From NCBI GenBank assembly GCA_002320605.1, contig DCKG01000007.1, positions 4,585 to 68,584 of the forward strand: 64,000 bases of DNA, in the 5' to 3' direction. This DNA is from Bacteroidales bacterium UBA1680. Lineage in GTDB: Bacteria; Bacteroidota; Bacteroidia; Bacteroidales; UBA932. How positions within the stretch are numbered: position 1 is the stretch's first letter; each line of letters starts with the position of its first letter. The notes beneath the pieces were generated by a model, which had not been told where the DNA came from, searched no databases, and was given only the letters and a program-made list of their open reading frames with translations. The translations under genes and the position numbers were made by a program. Below, piece by piece: positions 55,045-63,877 of this stretch.

Positions 55045-55066
55045 ATATTCATTTAATAATGAATAT
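55045..55066. repeat. Perfect AT-rich palindrome between metX and the M16 gene
   Basis: ATATTCATT (55045-55053) and AATGAATAT (55058-55066) enclose TAAT. No T run follows, so it is a weak terminator at best; it may be an operator. It holds two of the GAATAT/ATATTC hexamers that are frequent in this region. Confidence 0.4.
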
Positions 55067-55103
55067 CTTTATGGCAATGTTCAAATAATTCATATTCAAT
55101 ATT

Positions 55104-58010
55104 ATGAAAAAGGTTTTATTGTGTCTTGCGTCAGTCCTTGCATTGTTCATGCTAGGCTCTTGCTCTAAATACAAGTATGAGACGGTGAAGGGCGATCCGC
55201 TTAAGACGAAAATTTATACGCTCGACAACGGGCTGAAAATCTACATGACCGTCAACAAGGAAATTCCTCGCCTGCAAACTTACATTGCGGTCAGGGTTGG
55301 CTCGAAAAACGATCCTCACGAGACGACGGGTCTGTCTCATTACCTTGAGCACCTTATGTTCAAAGGCACGGAAAGCTTCGGAACTTCCGATTTCGCAGCC
55401 GAGAAACCGAAGCTGGATTCGATAAAAGCCTTGTTCGAAGTCTATAGGACGAAAACGGATCCGGAGGAGCGAAAGGTGATATATCGCCAGATAGACTCCA
55501 TCGGCTATGCTTCTTCGAAGATTGCCATCGCCAATGAATATGACAAATTGATGTCTATCATCGGTGCTCAGGGAACCAATGCTTTCACTTCCAATGACAT
55601 GACAGTCTACACCGAGGACATCCCATCCAATCAGATAGACAACTGGGCGAAGATCGAGGCCGATAGGTTCATGCACCCAGTGATCCGCGGCTTCCACACG
55701 GAGCTGGAGGCTGTTTATGAGGAGAAGAACATGAGCCTCACCGAGGACATGAGCAAGTGCCTGGAGGCAATCGACTCTGTTCTCTTCAAAAATCATCCTT
55801 ACGGCCAGCAGACGACTCTGGGAACGCAGGAACACCTGAAGAACCCATCAATCGTGAATATTGAGAATCACAGGAACTATTACTATGTGCCTAACAACAT
55901 AGCAATTTGCGTCTCCGGCGATTTCGACCCGGATACGTTCGTGGCTGTTATCGAGAAATATTTCGGCGATTGGAAGCCAAACGAGAACATTAAGCTTCTA
56001 GAGACTAAGCCAGAGGACCCTATCACAGCCCCTGTCCACAAAGACGTTTATGGAACCGATGCAGAGTTCCTTCTGATGGGGTGGAGAGTGCCAGGAGCAA
56101 ATGATTTCCGCAGGAGCGAGGTCGGGGACTTGGTAAGTTCGATCCTTTACAATGGCAAGGCAGGCCTTTTCGACCTTGACATAGTGCAGGCTCAGAAAAT
56201 CAACGGCGTTGCTGCCATGAACTATTCTCTTTCAGACGAAGGACAATTCCTTCTTCTTGGGTATCCTCGTGAGGGACAGACACTTGACGAGGTTCGTGAT
56301 ATCATGCTGGAAGAAGTGGCGAAATTACGCGGCGGAGAGTTCAGCGACACCCTGATCCAGGCCACCATCAATAACTACAAGCTCAGCGAGATGCGTCAGC
56401 TCGAGGACAATGACAGCAGAGCCATGATGTACGTAAATTCATTCATCAATGGACATAGCTGGAAAGACGATGTGGAGCAGCTTGCCAGAATGGAAAAAGT
56501 CACGAAGCAGCAGATCGTGGACTGGGCAAATGAATATCTTGGCGAGAACAATTACGTAGAGGCGTTCAAGCATGTGGGCGAGGACAAAAGTCTCGAGAAG
56601 ATAGCCGCTCCTGCGATCACCCCTATCGAGACGAACCGCGACAAACAGAGCGATTTCCTTAAGACCGTCCAGGCGGATTCCGTGAAGCCTATCGAGCCTG
56701 TGTTCGTGGACTATGCTAAGGCAATGACCAAGAAGTCATTAGACAAGAACATCGAGCTGCTTTACAAGAAGAATGACATCAATGACATTGCTCAGGTAAT
56801 CATGCGATACGACGAGGGAAATCTGAACGACCAGCGTCTGCAGCTTGCCAGCGACTACCTTTCCTATCTTGGCACGCCTACCCGCAGCGCCGAGCAGATT
56901 AACAAGGAATTGTACAACCTTGCCTGCAATTTCTATTTGTCAGTCGGCGACGTGACCTCGACGATCGGCGTGAGCGGACTTGACGAGAATGTCGGAAAGG
57001 CTCTTGACTTGCTTGAGGACAGGATATTCAATGCCATTCCGGACACGGCAATTCTAGACAGGCTGAAGTCTGACATGTTCAAGAGCCGAGCGGACAACAA
57101 GCTTAATCAGTCTTCCTGCTTCTCTAGGATGTCCAGCTACATCAGGTACGGTGCCGATTTCGTTCGCAATTTTACTCTCACGAATGATCAGGTGCAAGCT
57201 ATGACTTCTGATGAGCTTCTCAGCGCCTTGCGTGATGTCTATTCTAAGCAGCATAAGGTCATATATTACGGGCCATCGGATCTCGCCAAGGCGGAGAGCA
57301 TGATCAAGGAACACCACAAGATAGCTGACGATCCTGCTCCGCTCGTGAAGCATTATCCTCAGCCGGTCGAGGTTGACGAGAGCAAAGTCTTCATCGTTCC
57401 TTACGATGCCAATCAGTTCTACTACTTCCAGTACTCCAACAGAGGAGAGAAATTCGATGTGTCGAACGATGCAGCCGACAGGCTTTACAACAGCTACTTC
57501 GGCAGCGGAATGAACGGAATCGTGTTCCAAGAGATGAGGGAGGCGAGGGGCCTTGCGTATTCTGCCATGGCCAGATTCGTGGAGCCATATTCGAAGGAAA
57601 TCCCGTACTACTTCTACGCTTACATCGCGTCTCAGAACGATAAGCAGAAGGCCGCAGTCGAGGGATTCGACAAGATCATCAATGACATGCCGGAGTCCCA
57701 GCAGGCGTTCGACGTGGCCAAGACTTCGATGCTGAACGACCTTCGCACTGCGAGGACGACTGGAATCGATGTGATATATTCCTATCTCGGCCTTCAGGAT
57801 CTCGGTCTTTCCGAGGATAGGAACAAGGCCATCTTCGAGCAGGTTCAGAACCTCACTCTCGATGACGTGAAGGCGTTCCAGCAGAAGTGGGTCAAGGACA
57901 GGAAATACGTTTACGGCTTCTTGGGCGACCAGAAGGGCTTCGACATGAACTTCCTGAAGACCCTCGGTCCAGTACAGACCCTTACCCTCGAAGAAGTCTT
58001 TGGTTACTAG
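55104..58010 (+). CDS. M16-family (insulinase-like) zinc peptidase, lipoprotein
   Basis: A 968-residue lipoprotein (signal ending LGSC, Cys20) of the M16B/pitrilysin-like group. The inverted zinc motif is GLSHYLEHLMFKGTE (HxxEH), with the third ligand Glu in ELEAVYEEKNMS. A second M16 half starts near residue 545 and lacks the zinc motif, as expected; it keeps EMREARGLAYSAMARF. The protein should be periplasmic or at the outer membrane and degrade peptides. The gene is a single unit with a hairpin terminator. Confidence 0.93.
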   Translation: MKKVLLCLASVLALFMLGSCSKYKYETVKGDPLKTKIYTLDNGLKIYMTVNKEIPRLQTYIAVRVGSKNDPHETTGLSHYLEHLMFKGTESFGTSDFAAEKPKLDSIKALFEVYRTKTDPEERKVIYRQIDSIGYASSKIAIANEYDKLMSIIGAQGTNAFTSNDMTVYTEDIPSNQIDNWAKIEADRFMHPVIRGFHTELEAVYEEKNMSLTEDMSKCLEAIDSVLFKNHPYGQQTTLGTQEHLKNPSIVNIENHRNYYYVPNNIAICVSGDFDPDTFVAVIEKYFGDWKPNENIKLLETKPEDPITAPVHKDVYGTDAEFLLMGWRVPGANDFRRSEVGDLVSSILYNGKAGLFDLDIVQAQKINGVAAMNYSLSDEGQFLLLGYPREGQTLDEVRDIMLEEVAKLRGGEFSDTLIQATINNYKLSEMRQLEDNDSRAMMYVNSFINGHSWKDDVEQLARMEKVTKQQIVDWANEYLGENNYVEAFKHVGEDKSLEKIAAPAITPIETNRDKQSDFLKTVQADSVKPIEPVFVDYAKAMTKKSLDKNIELLYKKNDINDIAQVIMRYDEGNLNDQRLQLASDYLSYLGTPTRSAEQINKELYNLACNFYLSVGDVTSTIGVSGLDENVGKALDLLEDRIFNAIPDTAILDRLKSDMFKSRADNKLNQSSCFSRMSSYIRYGADFVRNFTLTNDQVQAMTSDELLSALRDVYSKQHKVIYYGPSDLAKAESMIKEHHKIADDPAPLVKHYPQPVEVDESKVFIVPYDANQFYYFQYSNRGEKFDVSNDAADRLYNSYFGSGMNGIVFQEMREARGLAYSAMARFVEPYSKEIPYYFYAYIASQNDKQKAAVEGFDKIINDMPESQQAFDVAKTSMLNDLRTARTTGIDVIYSYLGLQDLGLSEDRNKAIFEQVQNLTLDDVKAFQQKWVKDRKYVYGFLGDQKGFDMNFLKTLGPVQTLTLEEVFGY

Positions 58011-58034
58011 GCTAAGACTCACATAGTAATCCAA

Positions 58035-58075
58035 CGAATCCGGAATCATGCGAACGCCGCAAGATTCCGAATTCG
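58035..58075 (+). terminator. Hairpin terminator of the M16 peptidase gene
   Basis: CGAATCCGGAATC (58035-58047) and GATTCCGAATTCG (58063-58075) pair at 12 of 13 positions. The following sequence is AT-rich but not a pure T run. Confidence 0.6.
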
Positions 58076-58106
58076 TGTTGAATTTATTTATTATAAAAAT
58101 AATTAT

Positions 58107-58114
58107 TATATTTG
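58107..58114 (+). promoter_or_regulatory. -7 element of the AAA ATPase gene
   Basis: TATATTTG matches the consensus in full, 19 bases before the ATG at 58134. No TTG lies at the right distance. Confidence 0.35.
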
Positions 58115-58133
58115 TAATAAATTTTTAGCTACT

Positions 58134-59258
58134 ATGAGTAAATTATTGGTAGACAATCCTTTCGTTATAGGTAAATATATTTCTGATGATTACTTCTGTG
58201 ACAGGGAGAAAGAAACTGAGTTTCTGTATAAGCAGATCGTCAATGGCAGGAATGTCGCCATGTTATCTCCACGGCGTATGGGCAAAACTGGTCTGATCTA
58301 TCATCTTTTCGGTCAGAAAGAGGTTGCCCAAAGGTATCATGTTTTTTTTACTGATATTTATGCTACTCAGACAATTGAGGAATTTGTCTACTCACTCAGC
58401 AGTGCAATATACGTGGGGCAGCGAAAATCGCTCAAGAAACGATTCTGGGACTTGGTCAAGTCTTTGCGCCTAGCCTTCAGAACAGATGCCGTTACTGGAG
58501 AGCCTGAATTAAGTCTCAGCTTAGGGGACATCAAGGAGCCGGAAAAAACGTTGGACGAAATTTTTGAGTATCTGGAATCCGCAGATAAGCCATGCATTGT
58601 GGCGATAGATGAATTCCAGCAGATTGGCAGCTATAAAGGAGTCAGAGCAGAGGCGCTTCTCAGGACGAAGATCCAGCAATGCCGGCAGACCCATTTCATT
58701 TTCGCTGGCAGCAAAAAACATCTTATGGCGAACATGTTCAATTCCCCTGCCAAGCCATTTTATCAGAGCGTTATAAGCATCGGCATCAATCCTCTTCCGA
58801 AAGATGCCTATGTCAAGTTCGCAATTTCTAAATTCAAAGAATATGGCAAAGAAGTTGAACCGGAACTTGTCGGCATGGTGTATGACCATTTCGATGGAGT
58901 TACGTGGTTTGTCCAAGTCATTATGAATGAGCTGTTTGCCATGACGGGTCAAGGAGAGACCTGCAAGACGGCCAAATTTGATGCGGCCTTCCAGAATGCG
59001 GTGGATGTCCAGGCAGTGAATTACGAGCAGATTCTCTCTAATCTTTCGCTGAAACAGAAGGCTCTCGTCCAGGCGATTGCAAAAGAGGGAACCGTGACGG
59101 GAATCACAAGGTCGGGGTTTATAAAGAAATACAATCTGGATTCTTCAAGTACTGTCCAGTCGGCTCTGCGCCCTTTGGTAAACAACGATATAGTTCTGCA
59201 GGACGGCAACGCCTATCGCCTGTACGATTACTTCTTTGCCTCTTGGCTCAAACGGTGA
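58134..59258 (+). CDS. AAA/archaeal-type ATPase with C-terminal winged helix
   Basis: A 374-residue cytoplasmic ATPase of the archaeal-ATPase/STAND type. Walker A is LSPRRMGKTGLIYHL (the PRRxGKT variant), Walker B is PCIVAIDEFQQI, and a sensor-like FIFAGSKKHLM follows. The C-terminal 90 residues look like a winged helix (LSLKQKALVQAIAKEG, SSTVQSALRPLVNNDIV). Such proteins are common in Bacteroidota, often as lone genes near mobile or variable DNA; function is not known. AT-rich leader and isolation suggest acquisition. Confidence 0.75.
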   Translation: MSKLLVDNPFVIGKYISDDYFCDREKETEFLYKQIVNGRNVAMLSPRRMGKTGLIYHLFGQKEVAQRYHVFFTDIYATQTIEEFVYSLSSAIYVGQRKSLKKRFWDLVKSLRLAFRTDAVTGEPELSLSLGDIKEPEKTLDEIFEYLESADKPCIVAIDEFQQIGSYKGVRAEALLRTKIQQCRQTHFIFAGSKKHLMANMFNSPAKPFYQSVISIGINPLPKDAYVKFAISKFKEYGKEVEPELVGMVYDHFDGVTWFVQVIMNELFAMTGQGETCKTAKFDAAFQNAVDVQAVNYEQILSNLSLKQKALVQAIAKEGTVTGITRSGFIKKYNLDSSSTVQSALRPLVNNDIVLQDGNAYRLYDYFFASWLKR

Positions 59259-59287
59259 TTCTAGGATTGGCTGTTATCTTAAGAAGC

Positions 59288-59371
59288 ATGAGAGTATGTC
59301 CATTAATGCTTAGCGCCATTGTTCTGGCCTCCTGCGAAAAGCGCAAAATAGCGAAAACAATAACTGACTAA
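59288..59371 (+). CDS. Possible 27-residue micro-lipoprotein or lipoprotein gene remnant
   Basis: ATG at 59288 opens 27 codons encoding a lipoprotein-like signal ending IVLASC and then 11 mostly basic residues (EKRKIAKTITD) before TAA. It is too short for most gene finders. It may be a real lipopeptide, or the 5' stump of a lost lipoprotein gene. The rest of the gap 59259-59556 shows no other gene. Confidence 0.35.
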   Translation: MRVCPLMLSAIVLASCEKRKIAKTITD

Positions 59372-59556
59372 AATTCTGATATTCGCAATTTGCGCATTGT
59401 ATTTAAAACGTTCAAGTCGTATGACCTTATGAATAAGTATATAGGGCTCATCCTCTTTTCATACGAATATGCGAATAAATTATTGAAGTGATATGAAAGA
59501 AAAGACAATCATACCCCTAATTGTGGATTTCAAAAGGAATAATTAATTTAGTGACA

Positions 59557-61164
59557 ATGTCTGTTCTGAAATCAATAATGGCGCTGCTGGCCGTATTGGC
59601 CTTGTCGGCAGGATCGGCTGCTTATCAAAGATCCGATTCCGGGAATGGCCTTTCCGCCTGTTGGAATGTGTCCATGTACGGAATTGCGGCGAGCGAGAAG
59701 TCTTTGCCTTTCTGGGCAGTGACGAACCAGAATGGGCTGTTTCCGGAAGCTCGCGGTGGCTTGATGGTCGGGAGCACCGACATTGAATATGGAATCGGCC
59801 GTGGCTGGACTCTCTATGGCGGGACGACGCTGGCTGCCTCTTTGTCGCAGAATGCTGATGTCTTTGCTTCGCCTGCGGTCGAGGCATATGGTCCTTCGGC
59901 TGCCACTCATGATGCCTTCGACGGCAAGGTCGGGCAGCTTTATGCTGGGATTGGCTGGAAAGCGTTGAGGCTGTATCTGGGGATGCGGAATAGAACACGT
60001 TGGTTTGAAGAATCGATGCCCAGATGCAGTGGTGCTGCCTGCGCTTTGCCTGGATTCCGTGGTGCCTCCGGCAGGAGCAACATTGCGGAGCTTTCCCTCA
60101 CCGGCGGCGACATGATGTGGACAGGAAATGCTCGCAATGCGCCGGGATATAATATTCAATCTGAATATATTGACGTACCATGGACTAAGGGAATCCTAGC
60201 ATTCAGGTTCAATTACGCCGACTATATATTCATAGATGACAGGTATGTTGACGAGGCTCGTCTGCACAACAAGTCTTTGTATTTCAGGGTCAGGTTTAGC
60301 GAGAGGGTTGACTTCCAGATGGGCCTGGAGCATTTCGCCACATGGGCAGGCGATAGCCCGAAATATGGGTCTCAGCCGCATTCTTTCAAGGATTATATGA
60401 AGGTTGTGCTGGGCAGGAGTGGTGGCAGTGGTGCCACTGCGAGCGATCAGGCTAACGTGCTTGGCGACCACAGGGGCCGCGAGTTGTTCCAGCTAAACTG
60501 GCGGGCGGACAAATTCACGCTTTTAGCAGCTCACGACAGGCCATTCGAGGATGGCTCAGGTGTGCGCTTCAAGAATTTCCCCGATGGAGTGACAACTATT
60601 GGCATCTCTTTGAATGACAGGGATAAATTGGTGACCGATGTGCTTTATGAATATGTCTTCACACGTTCGCAGTCGGGTTCGGTGCATGCAAGGCCTGCCA
60701 CCGAGGAGGAGCTTCGCAAGAAACCTGGCCGGCTTTATCGCTACCTTGGCGGAAGGGACAACTATTTCAACAATGGTGAATATGCTTCCGGCTGGACCAA
60801 TTATGGTCGCACGATGGGGCTGGCGCTGATGACTCCGATGCCTGTCGGCAGCGACGGGGTAGTGCTTGGAATCGCCAATAACCGAATCCGTGCCCACCAC
60901 ATCGGCATTGCTGGCAAGGTGGCTCGCAAGGTTCCTTACAGGCTTAAGGCAACATATTCAATTAATTACGGCAATTACACTCAGCGCATCGAGGCTTTCA
61001 AATCCGCACCAAAGCAGTTTTCCTGCACGTTTGAAGTTGATTTCCCGAAATTCAGCAAGGCATTCCCTTGTCTCGTTTCCGCCGGAGCCTACATAGACAA
61101 AGGCAGCCTCTACGCCGACAACTTCGGCCTCACCCTTCGCCTCACCCTAGAAGGCCACAACTAG
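59557..61164 (+). CDS. Wzi-like capsule assembly outer-membrane protein
   Basis: A 535-residue exported barrel protein that resembles the capsule assembly Wzi family of Bacteroidota. I start at the ATG at 59557, giving a signal peptide (LAVLALSAGSAAYQ); an upstream TTG is unlikely. Seen: SEKSLPFWAVTNQNGLF (typical opening), LSLTGGDMMWTGNARNAPG, FRVRFSERVDFQMGLEHFATWAG, NYFNNGEYASGWTNYGRTMG and an end of alternating strands (FGLTLRLTLEGHN). It is expected in the outer membrane. No capsule genes lie near. Confidence 0.75.
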   Translation: MSVLKSIMALLAVLALSAGSAAYQRSDSGNGLSACWNVSMYGIAASEKSLPFWAVTNQNGLFPEARGGLMVGSTDIEYGIGRGWTLYGGTTLAASLSQNADVFASPAVEAYGPSAATHDAFDGKVGQLYAGIGWKALRLYLGMRNRTRWFEESMPRCSGAACALPGFRGASGRSNIAELSLTGGDMMWTGNARNAPGYNIQSEYIDVPWTKGILAFRFNYADYIFIDDRYVDEARLHNKSLYFRVRFSERVDFQMGLEHFATWAGDSPKYGSQPHSFKDYMKVVLGRSGGSGATASDQANVLGDHRGRELFQLNWRADKFTLLAAHDRPFEDGSGVRFKNFPDGVTTIGISLNDRDKLVTDVLYEYVFTRSQSGSVHARPATEEELRKKPGRLYRYLGGRDNYFNNGEYASGWTNYGRTMGLALMTPMPVGSDGVVLGIANNRIRAHHIGIAGKVARKVPYRLKATYSINYGNYTQRIEAFKSAPKQFSCTFEVDFPKFSKAFPCLVSAGAYIDKGSLYADNFGLTLRLTLEGHN

Positions 61165-61190
61165 ACATCGCCCATTCCTGCAATTTTCCT

Positions 61191-61198
61191 TATCTTTG
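61191..61198 (+). promoter_or_regulatory. -7 element of the HAD hydrolase gene
   Basis: TATCTTTG, full match, 20 bases before the ATG at 61219; the leader would be about 14 bases. Confidence 0.4.
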
Positions 61199-61218
61199 GA
61201 AAAGTTTTCAGGTAGAAT

Positions 61219-61818
61219 ATGATAAAGAACATAGTTTTCGACTACGGCGGAGTACTCCTTGACTGGAACCCGAGGTATCTTTACAGACAGTATTTCGAGA
61301 CAGAGGAAGAGATGGAAAATTTCTTCGCCAAGATTGGCCTATACGACTGGAATGCCACCCTAGATGCAGGGAAGCCTTTCGCAGAAGGAGTGAAGGAGTT
61401 GCAGGACAGGTTCCCTGAATATGCTAAGGAGATTCAGCTGTTCGACGATGAATGGCAGCGTACCGTGAAAGGATGCTTTCCGGAAAGCGTAGCTCTTTTA
61501 AAGAAGCTGAAATCCAGCGGATTAAGAATATATGGCTTGTCGAACTGGTCTTGGGAGAAAGCAGAGGGGCTGATCAAGGAATATGATTTCTTCAAGCTGT
61601 TCGACGGGATGGTGATATCTGGAATCGAGAAGGTCAACAAGCCTGATCCAAGAATATATCAGATTCTCCTGGACCGGTATCATCTGAAACCACATGAGTG
61701 CGTGTTCATAGATGACAATGCTGCGAACATTCAGGCTGCCGATGCGTTGGGATTCAACGCCATCATATTCGATGACATTCATAATGTGACTGACAAACTT
61801 AAATCCTTAATATCATGA
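61219..61818 (+). CDS. HAD subfamily IA hydrolase
   Basis: A 199-residue phosphatase-like protein. Motif I is IVFDYGGVLLDWNPRYLY, motif II YGLSNWS, motif III GIEKVNKPDPRIYQILLDRY (Lys) and motif IV CVFIDDNAANIQAADALGF. The sequence resembles YihX/epoxide-hydrolase N-terminal type HADs, which act on sugar phosphates. Length is normal, location cytoplasmic. It is a single gene. Confidence 0.9.
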   Translation: MIKNIVFDYGGVLLDWNPRYLYRQYFETEEEMENFFAKIGLYDWNATLDAGKPFAEGVKELQDRFPEYAKEIQLFDDEWQRTVKGCFPESVALLKKLKSSGLRIYGLSNWSWEKAEGLIKEYDFFKLFDGMVISGIEKVNKPDPRIYQILLDRYHLKPHECVFIDDNAANIQAADALGFNAIIFDDIHNVTDKLKSLIS

Positions 61819-61873
61819 AAAACGAACTATTGTTTATAAACTCGGAATTTCCAATATTCTAGTAAGATATAAA

Positions 61874-62170
61874 TCAGAAGATTCCGGAAATGCAACTTCT
61901 GGAATATACATATCTTGAACTCCCTTTCCTTCGATTAGCTTGAAATATACTATCTTTTCCAAAGTCTATCAAAGGCGATCCGGTTAAATCTACTGAATCG
62001 TAGAATAAGAAATCACAGGAATCATAACCATGGAACTTCACTTTTAAATCTTTTGCAAGATATCCGGGGCAAATGATGGTTATCTCGTATATACCTTTAT
62101 CAAGATGTCTTTGAATGATCTCACATTCCTTACGGATGCAAGCCTCACAGGCACTCGTAGGTATTAGCAT
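61874..62170 (-). pseudogene. Truncated Cys-rich protein fragment
   Basis: From the ATG at 62170 the minus strand reads 98 codons beginning MLIPTSACEACIRKECEIIQ, with a CxxC-like cluster recalling the small thioredoxin-like proteins near Bacteroidota six-bladed propeller genes. Signal peptide and upstream part are missing, and the frame upstream has only a TTG. I take it as a gene fragment; a short real gene is possible. It is not near a partner gene. Confidence 0.4.
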
Positions 62171-62227
62171 GCATGTTTTTCTTTGTGCGATTTGCAAATC
62201 TACTCCAGGGATGCCAAATAATTATGC

Positions 62228-62286
62228 GCCAAATTTCCAATCAAAACAAAGCCAAATTTCCAAATATAATTCCGCCATTTTTCCAA
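62228..62286. repeat. Three 13-bp direct repeats at exact 23-bp period
   Basis: GCCAAATTTCCAA at 62228-62240 and again at 62251-62263, and GCCATTTTTCCAA at 62274-62286. Period 23 bp places them close to the same helix face. They end 19 bases upstream of the -33 element of the DUF4143 ATPase gene. Confidence 0.85.
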
Positions 62287-62304
62287 ATAATTTTCGAAAA
62301 TGAA

Positions 62305-62333
62305 TTGAATTACAAAGAAATGTGATATCTTTG
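62305..62333 (+). promoter_or_regulatory. Promoter of the DUF4143 ATPase gene
   Basis: TTG at 62305-62307, 18 bp, then TATCTTTG at 62326-62333. The ATG follows at 62351. Confidence 0.5.
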
Positions 62334-62350
62334 CGCTAAAATACAATTCT

Positions 62351-63625
62351 ATGAAATATAAAAATCGAATAGCAGATCAACTGCTACGTGATAAATTAGA
62401 GGCAATGGGTGCTGTGTTGATAGAAGGCCCCAAGGCTTGTGGCAAAACAACAACAGCAGAGCAACATGCTAAAAGCATTATTTATATGGATGACCCTGCC
62501 AAACAGCAGCAATACAAACAGATGGCGCAAACAAATATTAGCTTTTTGCTTGAGGGGGAAACTCCTCGTTTGATTGATGAATGGCAGGAGGTACCTCAAT
62601 TTTGGGATGCCATCCGATTTGAGGTAGACCATAGAGACGAGGATGGACAATTTATGCTTACGGGTTCTGCGGTACTTGCTGACGCCAAAAATATTCATCA
62701 TACAGGTACTGGAAGATATGGATGGCTTACTATGCGCCCTATGAGTTTATGGGAATCTGGAGACTCTACTGGTGAGATAAGCCTATCGGATTTATTTCTT
62801 ATGCCGGATAAAATAGGAGCCTTGAATAAACTTACATTGCCGATGCTGGCATTTGTTGTTTGCCGTGGAGGGTGGCCTAAGGCTTTACAAAAGAAAACAG
62901 AAAAGGCGGCACTGTTGCAAGCAACAGAATATTATAAGGCTATTACGAATAGCGATATATCACGAGTTGATAATGTAAAACGTAATGCAGAACGAGCAAA
63001 GAGAATTATGCGTTCCTATGCTAGGCATCAAGGGGCACAAGCAAGTATTGCAACAATACTTGCAGATATATCAACAAATGAGCCGGAAGATGTCAGTGAT
63101 GAAACAATAGATTCATATCTCACTGCCTTGCGGAAAATATTCGTAATTGAGGATATGCCTGCGTGGAATCCCAACTTAAGGAGTAAAACTGCTGTTCGCA
63201 CATCAGATACAAGGTACTATGTTGACCCGTCAGTTGGCGTGGCTGCTCTTGGTCTTGGTCCTAATGATTTGATTAATGACCTGAATACATTTGGGTTGTT
63301 TTTTGAAACAATGTGTGTCCGGGATCTTCGGGTTTATGCAGATGCCCTGGATGGTTCTGTTTATCATTATAGAGACAAGAACGGTTTGGAATGCGATGCT
63401 GTGGTACATCTGCGTAATGGTTCGTATGGTCTTATTGAAATAAAATTGGGTGGAGAAAAGTTGATTGAGGACGGCGCAAAAACCTTAATGGCTCTTTCAA
63501 ATATCATAGACACCTCCCGAATGAAAGCCCCTGCTTTTTGTATGGTGCTGACAGGTGTTGGTGACTTTGCCTATAAACGAACAGATGGAGTGTATGTTGT
63601 GCCGATTGGATGTTTGAGACCATAA
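62351..63625 (+). CDS. AAA ATPase with DUF4143 domain
   Basis: A 424-residue protein of the AAA_14/DUF4143 family. Walker A is LIEGPKACGKTTTAEQH, Walker B PRLIDEWQEVP, with the conserved GQFMLTGSAVLA following. The DUF4143 nuclease-like C-terminal half has GLFFETMCVRDLRVYA, HYRDKNGLECDAVV and GLIEIKLGG (the Asp and E-x-K recall PD-(D/E)xK nucleases). The family is spread by transfer and its role is open, with defence or toxin-like functions proposed. AT-rich codons differ from the housekeeping genes. Three 23-bp-spaced repeats lie in front. Confidence 0.88.
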   Translation: MKYKNRIADQLLRDKLEAMGAVLIEGPKACGKTTTAEQHAKSIIYMDDPAKQQQYKQMAQTNISFLLEGETPRLIDEWQEVPQFWDAIRFEVDHRDEDGQFMLTGSAVLADAKNIHHTGTGRYGWLTMRPMSLWESGDSTGEISLSDLFLMPDKIGALNKLTLPMLAFVVCRGGWPKALQKKTEKAALLQATEYYKAITNSDISRVDNVKRNAERAKRIMRSYARHQGAQASIATILADISTNEPEDVSDETIDSYLTALRKIFVIEDMPAWNPNLRSKTAVRTSDTRYYVDPSVGVAALGLGPNDLINDLNTFGLFFETMCVRDLRVYADALDGSVYHYRDKNGLECDAVVHLRNGSYGLIEIKLGGEKLIEDGAKTLMALSNIIDTSRMKAPAFCMVLTGVGDFAYKRTDGVYVVPIGCLRP

Positions 63626-63801
63626 GTTTTGATATTCAGAACATTAATCAATGATTCGTTAAAAACTTAATAATCATATAATACTCAATTACTTACATAT
63701 GCGATGGCCCGTTTCCTGGTAGCTTAACAGCACCTCGCGGGCGGCATAGAACAAAGCCGAAAAAAGTGTTAAAATTGGGTGAAAATAACGCTTGAGAATT
63801 A

Positions 63802-63877
63802 GGATAAGTGCCTGATTTTTAGTAATTTAGAAGCAACAACAAATCCAGTTGCTTTTATGAAAATCAAGACACTTACC
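63802..63877 (+). promoter_or_regulatory. Long hairpin enclosing the transposase start codon
   Basis: Inner stem AAGCAAC (63831-63837)/GTTGCTT (63848-63854), outer imperfect stem 63802-63819 with 63860-63877. The ATG at 63857 sits between the two right arms, so folded mRNA would hide it. Confidence 0.45.

Noticed and set aside
62228..62286. CRISPR-like array
   Set aside because: The three units are 13 bp with 10-bp gaps, too short for repeats and spacers, and there are no cas genes.
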